The notes beneath the pieces were generated by a model. It worked only from the letters and a program-made list of their open reading frames with translations. It was not told the origin of the DNA and did no database searches. Below, piece after piece: positions 5,271-10,169 of a stretch of 10,169 bases of DNA. Positions within the stretch are counted from its first letter, which is position 1. Each line of letters opens with the position of its first letter. The position numbers were made by a program, and so were the translations under genes. Origin of the DNA: JACVRW01 sp034664105 (lineage in GTDB: Bacteria > Actinomycetota > Thermoleophilia > Solirubrobacterales > Thermoleophilaceae); contig JAXDIH010000227.1 of NCBI GenBank assembly GCA_034664105.1, positions 1 through 10,169 on the forward strand, in the 5' to 3' direction.

Positions 5271-6046
5271 GCGACCGCGTGCGGCTGTCGGTGTTCGGGG
5301 TCGGCCTGGCCGGGCTGCTGGGCCTGATGCTGTGGGCCTTCGCGGGCCTGCCGGACTTCGGCGACTACGCCGGCCCGTACGGCTACATCCTGAACCGGGT
5401 GGCCGTGCCGGAGCGCTCCACGACGGATGTGGTCACCGCCGTCAACTTCGACTACCGCGGCTTCGACACGCTCGCCGAGGAGTTCATCCTGTTCGCCTCG
5501 GTGGTCGGGGTGGCGAGCATCCTGCGCACGCTGCGCGGCGAGCGCACGCGAGCCCCGGACGACGACGCCGCGGGGCGGCGTGTCCCGGAGACCAGCCTCA
5601 CGGTGCGAGTGGCCGGCCTGGGCCTCGTCGCGCCGACGATCCTGGTGGGCATCTACATCGTCGCTCACGGGCAGCTCACGCCCGGCGGCGGCTTCCAGGG
5701 CGGCGTCATCCTTGCCACGGCGCTGCTGCTGATCTACCTGTCGGCGGACTACATGACGATGCGCGCGGTCGGCCCCATCTCGCTGATCGAGCTGGCCGAG
5801 GGCCTGGGCGGCGCCGCGTTCGCCCTGATCGGCCTCTCCGGGCTGATCGCGGGCGGGGCGTTCTTCCAGAACTGGCTCGGCAAGGGGACGGTCGGCGACC
5901 TGCTGTCCTCCGGCACGATCCCGCTCAGCAACGCGGCGGTCGGCCTGGCGGTCACCGGCGGATTCGCGTTCATGCTCTCGGAGTTCCTGCAGCAGACGCT
6001 CACGCGCCGGCGCGTGCGGCGGCGCCGCTCGAGGAGGTCCGCGTGA
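5267..6046 (+). CDS. mnhB: Fused MbhE-like + MnhB antiporter subunit
   Basis: The 259-residue membrane protein joins two modules. Residues 1-90 match the MbhE/MrpA C-terminal domain: a hydrophobic helix (8-27), YGYILNRVAVPERSTTDVVT (38-57) and NFDYRGFDTLAEEFILFA (60-77). Residues 112-245 are the MnhB domain, with VAPTILVGIYIVAHGQLTPG (121-140) leading into the GGGFQGG loop, then three further helices. The linker (90-111) is polar and rich in Asp and Arg. The C terminus is strongly basic (RRRVRRRRSRRSA), as expected for a cytoplasmic anchor. GTG 5267 overlaps the previous stop and is preceded by GGAGGCGAGGA. The stop overlaps the mnhC GTG. MbhE+MnhB fusions are known, so this is probably a genuine fusion rather than an error. 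Confidence 0.88.
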   Translation: MSDRVRLSVFGVGLAGLLGLMLWAFAGLPDFGDYAGPYGYILNRVAVPERSTTDVVTAVNFDYRGFDTLAEEFILFASVVGVASILRTLRGERTRAPDDDAAGRRVPETSLTVRVAGLGLVAPTILVGIYIVAHGQLTPGGGFQGGVILATALLLIYLSADYMTMRAVGPISLIELAEGLGGAAFALIGLSGLIAGGAFFQNWLGKGTVGDLLSSGTIPLSNAAVGLAVTGGFAFMLSEFLQQTLTRRRVRRRRSRRSA

Positions 6047-6399
6047 GCTTCCTGCCCTACGCCGTGGCCGCCTGGGTGATGGGGGTCGGCCTCTACGGGA
6101 TCGTCACCAGCCGCGACCTCCTGCACCTCGTGATCTGCCTGTCGGTGATGCAGTCGGCGTCGTACCTGCTGCTGCTGTCGATCGGGTACGTCGACGACGC
6201 GCAGGCGCCGATCTTCGCCGACGTCCCGCTGTCGACGCGCGCGGTGGACCCGGTCGTCCAGGCGCTGACGCTCACCGACGTGGTCGTCGGCACCACGGTC
6301 ACGGCTTTGCTGCTCGCCCTCGCGGTGCAGGCGCAGAAGCGCTACGGGACGCTCGACCCGCGCGAGCTGCGCCCGGCCAGGGAACGGCTCGATGGCTGA
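6043..6399 (+). CDS. mnhC: Mrp-type antiporter subunit C (NuoK-like)
   Basis: MnhC/MrpC is homologous to NuoK of complex I and has three transmembrane helices. In the 118-residue product these are at about 5-22, 27-49 and 74-97. The sequence VGLYGIVTSRDLLHLVICL (15-33) and DPVVQALTLTDVVVGTTVTA (69-88) match the family; ALTLTDVVVG replaces the more common ALVLTAIVIG. A 20-residue loop (50-69) between helices 2 and 3 is longer than in many MnhC proteins. GTG 6043 has a strong GAGGAGG ribosome site 5 nt upstream. The end overlaps mnhD by 8 nt. Confidence 0.87.
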   Translation: MSFLPYAVAAWVMGVGLYGIVTSRDLLHLVICLSVMQSASYLLLLSIGYVDDAQAPIFADVPLSTRAVDPVVQALTLTDVVVGTTVTALLLALAVQAQKRYGTLDPRELRPARERLDG

Positions 6400-8209
6400 C
6401 CTGGCGCCGGTCGCCGTCGCGATACCGCTGCTGATCGCGGCTGGGCTGGTGGGCGGCGCGGTCTTCGTCCCGCGCCGCGTGGTCGACATGGCGGCGATCG
6501 CCGGATCGCTGGCCTGCTGCGTGCTCTGCGCCCTCATCCTGTCCGACGCCGGCGACGGCACGCTCGTCCACTGGTTCGGCGGCTGGACGCCGCGGGACGG
6601 GGTCGCGCTCGGTATCTCCTTCACGGTCGACGGCATCGGCGCCGGGCTGGCCCTGTTCGCCTCGGTGCTCTTCGTCGCGGCCTTCCTGTTCTCGTGGCGC
6701 TACTTCGTGGTGGTCGGGCCGCTCTACCACGCGCTGATGCTCGTGTTCCTCGCCGCGATGCTGGGCTTCAGCTTCACGGGTGACCTGTTCAACCTGTTCG
6801 TCTTCTTCGAGCTGCTCAGCGTTGCGGCCTACGCGCTGGTGGCTTACGACATCGAGGAGGAGGGCCCGCTCCAGGGGGCGCTCAACTTCGCGGTGACGAA
6901 CACGATCGGGGCGTTCTTCATCCTCACGGGGATCGCGCTGCTGTACGGGCGCACGGGAGCGCTCAACATGGCCCAGATCGGCGAGACGCTGGCCGGCGGG
7001 CACGCCGACGGTCTGGTGGTCGTGTCCTTCACGCTGATGGCGGTCGGCTTCTTCGTGAAGGCGGCGGTTGTGCCGTTCCACTTCTGGCTCGCCGACGCCT
7101 ACTCGGTCGCCCCCACCCCGGTCTGCCTGCTGCTGTCCGCCGCGATGAGCGAGCTGGGTCTCTACGCGCTCGCACGCGTGTACTGGACGGTGTTCTCGGA
7201 CGTGCTCGGGAGCGAGGAGGCGCTGCAGACGATCCTGCTGCTGTTGGGCACGCTCACCGCGCTCGTGGGGGCGCTGATGTGCTTCGGCCAGCGGCACCTG
7301 AAGCGAATGCTGGCGTTCGCCACGGTCAGCCACGTGGGGCTGTTCCTGATCGGCTTCGGGCTGCTGAGCCCGGAGGGCCTGGCCGGGGTGGCGCTGTTCG
7401 TGGTGGCCGACGGCCTGATCAAGGCGGCGCTGTTCGTCTCCGTGGGCGCCGTCCAGCACCTGTTCGGGAGCGTGGACGAGCTGCGGCTGTACGGCCGGGC
7501 GCGCCGGCTGCGGATCACAGGGCCGCTGGTGGTGCTGTGCGGCTTGGCGGTGGCGGCGCTGCCGCCCTTCGGGCCGTGGGTGGGGAAGTCGCTGGTGGAC
7601 GAGGCCGCGCGGGCGGCGGGACGCGGCTGGGTGACGCCGGTCTTCGTGCTGGCCTCGGTGCTCACGGGGGCCGCGATCCTGCGGGCTGCGGCGCGCGTGT
7701 TCGGCGGGATCGGGCCGCGCGACGATCCGGCCATCATCGGGGCCCCCGCGCCCGACGAGGTGGACCCCGAGCTCGACTTCCCCCACGATCGGGTGCCGCG
7801 CACGATGACGGTGTCGGCGCTGGGCCTCGCCGCGGCGGGCCTGCTGATCGGCCTCGTGCCCGGTCTGCGCGGGTCGATCGAGGGGGCCGCGGAGCGCTTC
7901 GTCGACCGGGCCGCCTACGCGGACACGGTGCTGCGCGGCAAGGCGTCGCCGGAGGTCGCGGCGGCGGGCGTCTCGCCGGCGCTGCTCGATGTCGTGCTCG
8001 GCTCGGTGAGCGTGCTGGGAGCGCTGGGGCTGGCCTGGCTGGCATTGGCGCCGGCGCGGCCGGGGTTGCACCGCGTGGGCGCGGCGGCCGGCGCCGGCCT
8101 CGGGCGGCTGCGATCGCTGCACACGGGCTACGTCGGGGACTACGTGACGTGGCTGGTGGCGGGCGCGGCCCTGCTGGGGGGCCTGTTCGCGGTGACGCTT
8201 ACGACGTGA
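6392..8209 (+). CDS. mnhD: Mrp-type antiporter subunit D (NuoL/M/N-like proton-conducting subunit), long form
   Basis: Core ion-translocating subunit with the proton_antipo_M fold, 605 residues, about 14-16 helices. Key buried charges are visible: E140 in NLFVFFELLSVAAYALVAY (TM5), K223 in FFVKAAVVPFHFWLADAY (TM7), K344 in ADGLIKAALFVSVGAVQHLF and K399 in PPFGPWVGKSLVDEA (TM12). The TM8 position, usually Lys in MrpD (L-T-K-V-G-x-Y), is Glu here (E254 in AMSELGLYAL). MrpD is usually near 500 residues; the extra C-terminal portion ends with LRSLHTGYVGDYVTWLVAG (573-591), recalling the last helices of NuoL/MrpA. ATG 6392 overlaps the mnhC stop. The stop overlaps the convergent thioesterase gene by 11 nt. 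It is the only large antiporter-like subunit of the operon in this window; no mnhA is present. Confidence 0.9.
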   Translation: MADLAPVAVAIPLLIAAGLVGGAVFVPRRVVDMAAIAGSLACCVLCALILSDAGDGTLVHWFGGWTPRDGVALGISFTVDGIGAGLALFASVLFVAAFLFSWRYFVVVGPLYHALMLVFLAAMLGFSFTGDLFNLFVFFELLSVAAYALVAYDIEEEGPLQGALNFAVTNTIGAFFILTGIALLYGRTGALNMAQIGETLAGGHADGLVVVSFTLMAVGFFVKAAVVPFHFWLADAYSVAPTPVCLLLSAAMSELGLYALARVYWTVFSDVLGSEEALQTILLLLGTLTALVGALMCFGQRHLKRMLAFATVSHVGLFLIGFGLLSPEGLAGVALFVVADGLIKAALFVSVGAVQHLFGSVDELRLYGRARRLRITGPLVVLCGLAVAALPPFGPWVGKSLVDEAARAAGRGWVTPVFVLASVLTGAAILRAAARVFGGIGPRDDPAIIGAPAPDEVDPELDFPHDRVPRTMTVSALGLAAAGLLIGLVPGLRGSIEGAAERFVDRAAYADTVLRGKASPEVAAAGVSPALLDVVLGSVSVLGALGLAWLALAPARPGLHRVGAAAGAGLGRLRSLHTGYVGDYVTWLVAGAALLGGLFAVTLTT

Positions 8210-8624
8210 GCGCCGCGTAGCGCTGCAGGCCGGCGCGGATCGCGGCGGGCATCTCGCATTTGCGGCGGTCGGCGGGGCCGACGAAGACGTGGCGCAGCTC
8301 GCCCTCGGTGAGGAGGGCGCCGTCGGGGAGGCGCGCGATCGTGAAGGCGGTGGTGAACGACGTGCTGCCGAGGCGGGTGACGGTGGCGGCGATCTCGAGA
8401 TCGTCGTCGAAGCGGGCGCTGTCGCGGTAGCGCATGCCGGCCTCCGCGACGACCATGTCCACGCCGTGCTCGGGGATCATCTCGGTGTAGAGGCCGACGG
8501 CGGCGCGCCAGAGCTCGGTGACGGCGTGATCGAGGTAGGCCAGGTACTGGGGGTAGAAGACAACGCCCTGCGGGTCGCATTCGGACCAGCGCACGCGCAG
8601 GTGGTGGCGAAAAGGCTCTGCCAT
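8199..8624 (-). CDS. Acyl-CoA thioesterase, 4HBT hotdog family (YbgC/FadM-like)
   Basis: Hydrolyses acyl-CoA thioesters in the cytoplasm; members act as homotetramers or dimers. The 141-residue product has the family N-terminal motif VRWSECDPQGVVFYPQYLAY (11-30) with the catalytic Asp D17, the central helix YLDHAVTELWRAAVG, and the strands DDDLEIAATVTRLGSTSFTT (73-92). The start ATG at 8624 has a TAGGCT hexamer ending 9 nt upstream and no ribosome site. The acyl substrate cannot be deduced. The last codons overlap mnhD tail to tail by 11 nt. It is divergent from the hypothetical gene at 8714 and shares a promoter region with it. Confidence 0.9.
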   Translation of the reverse strand: MAEPFRHHLRVRWSECDPQGVVFYPQYLAYLDHAVTELWRAAVGLYTEMIPEHGVDMVVAEAGMRYRDSARFDDDLEIAATVTRLGSTSFTTAFTIARLPDGALLTEGELRHVFVGPADRRKCEMPAAIRAGLQRYAALTS

Positions 8625-8713
8625 GGGCCGCGCAGCCTACGCGACGGGGCGTGCAAGGGAACTTGCAGGAAATCGGGGCTTCCATCCGGGCACCGCCGTA
8701 CCTTTACGAACGC
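8625..8713. promoter_or_regulatory. Divergent promoter region with a 16-bp palindrome
   Basis: The 89-bp gap between two outward genes holds TAGGCT (8639-8634, minus), 9 nt before the thioesterase ATG, and TACCTT (8699-8704, plus), 9 nt before the ATG at 8714. Between them TGCAAG-GGAA-CTTGCA (8652-8667) is a perfect inverted repeat. It lies about where the thioesterase -35 region should be, so it is a candidate repressor or activator site. The regulator is unknown. Confidence 0.45.
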
Positions 8714-9118
8714 ATGTTCCCTCAGCTCAGACAGCGAATCGGGCCCGCACTCGACCTGATCGTCGAGTTTTCGACTCTCGGCGAGTACCGCCTGGACGCC
8801 GACGGCGTCCTACGCCACGCGAGTGCCTTCGCCCCCGCTCCTGAGCGCGCGCCGCAGCTGGGAGGCGCCGGTGACTCAGTCGCCGGCCGTGCTGCGGTTC
8901 GCCGCATCGTCGCGGGTGGAGCGGCCGGCCTAGCGCCGGCCGCGACCCCCGCGGCCAAGCGGCTGGGGCGCGACGTGCGGGCGGCCCAAGCCGCCCAGGA
9001 GCTCAGCTGCCGCGGCGAACGGCGCCACACGGCGACACCGGCCGAAGCGGCGCCCCGCCGTCGCCAGCCCCGCCCCCGCGTGGCAGCGGCGCCGGAACAG
9101 CTCTGCCTGGCGGTCTAG
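8714..9118 (+). CDS. Hypothetical protein with conserved-looking N-terminus and low-complexity tail
   Basis: An open frame of 134 residues from ATG 8714. The first 38 residues (beginning MFPQLRQRIGPALDLIVEF, then STLGEYRLDADGVLRH) are not low complexity and look like a real amphipathic domain. From residue 40 onward the sequence is rich in Ala, Arg, Pro and Gly, probably disordered, ending in APEQLCLAV with two isolated cysteines (C97 region and C131). There is no signal peptide or membrane helix. TACCTT ends 9 nt before the ATG, with no ribosome site, like other leaderless starts in the window. Third-position GC is less extreme than in the mnh genes, and a 9-bp hairpin (8921-8943) lies inside the frame, so the tail may not be coding. 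I do not recognise the family. An in-frame ATG at 8651 would overlap the promoter region and is less likely. Confidence 0.5.
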   Translation: MFPQLRQRIGPALDLIVEFSTLGEYRLDADGVLRHASAFAPAPERAPQLGGAGDSVAGRAAVRRIVAGGAAGLAPAATPAAKRLGRDVRAAQAAQELSCRGERRHTATPAEAAPRRRQPRPRVAAAPEQLCLAV

Positions 9119-9205
9119 CGCCACACCGGGCCGGGCCCGGGCCGCCGGTCGCGCAAGGCGGGCGGAGGTGCCCGAGAGCGGGCGCCTGCGAGCCGCCCGG
9201 GGCGT
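9119..9205. other. GC-rich intergenic region between convergent genes, hairpin-rich, with a tRNA-Ser-like trace
   Basis: The gap between the 8714 gene (plus) and the 9206 gene (minus) is nearly pure G+C. It has the palindrome CCGGGCCCGG (9131-9140) and nested inverted repeats: GGCGGAG (9161-9167) with CTCCGCC (9218-9224), and CGGGCG (9179-9184) with CGCCCG (9194-9199). The stretch from 9164 faintly resembles a serine tRNA 5' end, and 9221-9225 reads like its G-CCA end. At about 62 nt it is too short for a functional tRNA-Ser. Gene-end hairpins are the more economical explanation. Confidence 0.3.
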
Positions 9206-9589
9206 CTACTCGACCCGCTCCGCCACCCAGCTGTCGCCCTGGCGGGCCAGGATCACTCGGGATTCGCCGTCCGGGCCGATTGCCATGAAGTGGGCCCGAT
9301 CTTCCTCTACGCCGGGGCGGTCGTCCACCAGGACGAGGTGCAGCTGGTCGTAGCCCCAGTCGGGCCGGGCGTCGCCGATCGCGGTGCGGGCCGCGGACTC
9401 CATCGTCTCCCGGTCCCAGCCCCTGTCGAGCGCGCGAGCCTGCTGGAGCGCCTGGTCGGCTTCCTTGAGGTGCTCGTAGAACGTCGCCCCCTGGCGCCGG
9501 CCCCGCACCCGCACCGCGAGCAGCCCTCCTACGAAGAAGAGGATCAGCAGCGCGCCGATGACGATCAGGACGATTTCGAGGACGGTCAT
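9206..9589 (-). CDS. Small single-pass membrane protein of unknown function
   Basis: The 127-residue product has one N-terminal transmembrane helix (about residues 4-27, EIVLIVIGALLILFFVGGLL), a basic stop-transfer stretch (RVRGRRQ, 27-33), a charged helical segment (EHLKEADQALQQARALDRGW, 39-58) and a C-terminal segment that looks beta-rich: DQLHLVLVDDRPG, HFMAIGPDGESRVILA, DSWVAERVE. The topology is probably N-out with a cytoplasmic soluble domain. I do not recognise a named family. ATG 9589 has TAGACT ending 10 nt upstream and no ribosome site. The frame can be read further upstream into the rRNA terminator and 5S gene, which cannot be coding. It sits directly after the rRNA operon terminator on the same strand. 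Confidence 0.78.
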   Translation of the reverse strand: MTVLEIVLIVIGALLILFFVGGLLAVRVRGRRQGATFYEHLKEADQALQQARALDRGWDRETMESAARTAIGDARPDWGYDQLHLVLVDDRPGVEEDRAHFMAIGPDGESRVILARQGDSWVAERVE

Positions 9590-9599
9590 GAGGCGAGGC

Positions 9600-9605
9600 A
9601 GTCTA
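9600..9605 (-). promoter_or_regulatory. Putative -10 element for the small membrane protein gene
   Basis: TAGACT on the minus strand ends 10 nt before the ATG at 9589 and lies only about 12 nt after the T-tract of the rRNA terminator, so any -35 element would fall within the terminator T-tract or stem. The -35 is not recognisable. Confidence 0.45.
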
Positions 9606-9617
9606 GGCGAGACCGGA

Positions 9618-9650
9618 CCAAAAAGAAGGGCCGCCCCGAAGGGCGGCCCT
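9618..9650 (-). terminator. Intrinsic (Rho-independent) terminator of the rRNA operon
   Basis: On the minus strand AGGGCCGCCC, loop TTCG, GGGCGGCCCT forms a perfect 10-bp GC-rich stem (9650-9627) with a stable UUCG-type tetraloop, followed directly by TCTTTTTGG. It stands 7 nt beyond the 5S 3' end. The T-tract orientation shows that it ends minus-strand rrn transcription. Confidence 0.93.
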
Positions 9651-9657
9651 AAGTTAA

Positions 9658-9773
9658 TTCGGCGGCGACCTACTCTCCCAGGCCCTTGCGAGCCAAGTAC
9701 CATCGGCGCTGAGGGGCTTAACTGCTCTGTTCGGAATGGGAAGAGGTGTGGCCCCCTCGCTATCACCACCGAA
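9658..9773 (-). rRNA. rrf: 5S ribosomal RNA
   Basis: The minus strand reads TTCGGTGGTGATAGCG at the 5' end, CCATTCCGAACAGAG in the loop B/C region, GCGCCGATGGTACTTGGC in the middle and CCTGGGAGAGTAGGTCGCCG towards the 3' end. Ends were set by pairing of helix I (5' TTCGGTGGTG with 3' CGCCGCCGAA), giving about 116 nt, uncertain by one to three bases at each end. It follows the 23S gene after roughly 90 nt. Confidence 0.96.
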
Positions 9774-9866
9774 AACGGGCGAGACCGCGCGCGCAAACTG
9801 CTCGCACGGCCCTCGCCGAAGCTTGAAAACTGCACAGCTGGCCGCCCGACGGAAGATCAAAAAAAT
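9774..9866 (-). other. 23S-5S internal transcribed spacer
   Basis: This spacer of about 93 nt between the rRNA genes contains no tRNA. On the minus strand it has a T7 run just after the mature 23S end, GTGCAGTTTTCAAGCTT in the centre (a type of sequence often seen in rRNA spacers), and inverted repeats GGCGAG/CTCGCC (9778-9783 with 9812-9817) and GACGGA/TCCGTC (9848-9853 with 9866-9871). These could form RNA processing stems. Confidence 0.8.
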
Positions 9867-10169
9867 CCGTCAAGCCTCTCGAACCATTAGTACCGGTCTG
9901 CTAAGGGCATTGCTGCCCTTACACATCCGGCCTATCACCTGGTGGTCTTCCAGGGGTCTTACTCCCTCTAGGGGAAGGGAGAGCTCATCTCGAGGTCGGC
10001 TTCCCGCTTAGATGCCTTCAGCGGTTATCCGATCCGCACGTAGCTAACCAGCAATGCCCTTGGCAGGACAACTGGTACACCAGAGGTGCGTTCATCCCGG
10101 TCCTCTCGTACTAGGGACGACTCCCCTCAACTCTCCAACGCCCACGGCAGATAGGGACCGAACTGTCTC
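9867..10169 (-). rRNA. rrl: 23S ribosomal RNA, 3' end (partial)
   Basis: The last about 303 nt of 23S rRNA, read on the minus strand; the 5' part continues beyond the window. The sarcin-ricin loop AGTACGAGAGGACC is at 10112-10099. The terminal segment contains GATAGGCCGGATGTGTAAG and ends GACCGGTACTAATGGTTCGA then GAGGCTTGAC, which normally pairs with the 23S 5' end. The exact mature 3' end is uncertain by a few bases. Confidence 0.97.

Noticed and set aside
6299..8122. A 607-residue minus-strand frame opposite mnhD
   Set aside because: The Gln/Arg/His-rich composition with no hydrophobic core is the typical shadow of a membrane protein gene; mnhD on the plus strand is unmistakable.
3918..8209. 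A NiFe-hydrogenase or complex I operon
   Set aside because: The subunits match the shared antiporter module, but no cysteine-ligated hydrogenase large or small subunit, Nuo B/C/D/H/I-type gene or FeS motif is present.
9590..9835. An N-terminal extension of the membrane protein back into the 5S gene
   Set aside because: The extension would be encoded by the rRNA terminator and 5S rRNA; the ATG at 9589 directly before the transmembrane helix is clearly better.

Overview
The window is chromosomal DNA from a very GC-rich bacterium, most likely an actinobacterium. The best guess is class Thermoleophilia (Solirubrobacterales/Gaiellales-like), inferred from GC-saturated third codon positions, an Asp-type MurA, the style of the Mrp-type gene cluster and the rRNA sequence. 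The class assignment is an inference; no taxonomic search was possible. No transposase, phage gene, CRISPR array or plasmid function is visible.

Layout. (1) 1-1777, minus strand: murA (UDP-GlcNAc enolpyruvyl transferase) followed 15 nt later by the N-terminal half of hisZ, cut by the window edge. (2) 1876-2469, plus: an HD-superfamily hydrolase divergent from murA. (3) 2449-2526: a perfect 35-bp tandem repeat holding the converging 3' ends of the HD gene and of a small zinc-ribbon gene (2515-2844, minus). (4) 2843-3907, plus: a compact isocitrate-dehydrogenase-like enzyme whose start codon interlocks with that of the zinc-ribbon gene in one CATG. (5) 3918-8209, plus: a tightly overlapping seven-gene Mrp/Mnh-type cation:proton antiporter operon, order mnhE-F-G-mbhD-(mbhE+mnhB)-C-D. 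This is the order of the antiporter half of archaeal Mbh hydrogenases, with no mnhA and no hydrogenase genes. (6) 8199-8624, minus: a hotdog acyl-CoA thioesterase converging on and overlapping mnhD. (7) 8714-9118, plus: a probable hypothetical protein. (8) 9206-9589, minus: a small single-pass membrane protein. (9) 9618-10169, minus: the end of an rRNA operon, made of the 23S 3' end, spacer, 5S rRNA and a strong intrinsic terminator.

Common threads. Seven genes that begin a transcription unit have a TANNNT-like -10 hexamer ending only 6-10 nt before the start codon and no Shine-Dalgarno sequence, which points to leaderless transcripts. Several genes inside operons (hisZ, mbhD, mnhB, mnhC) do have a purine-rich ribosome site. 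The observations most worth a second look are the Asp-for-Cys MurA (expected fosfomycin insensitivity), the mosaic IDH-like enzyme, the interlocked divergent start codons, the Mbh-ordered Mrp operon with an unusual MnhD and a probable ATC start for mbhD, and the internally duplicated zinc-ribbon protein.
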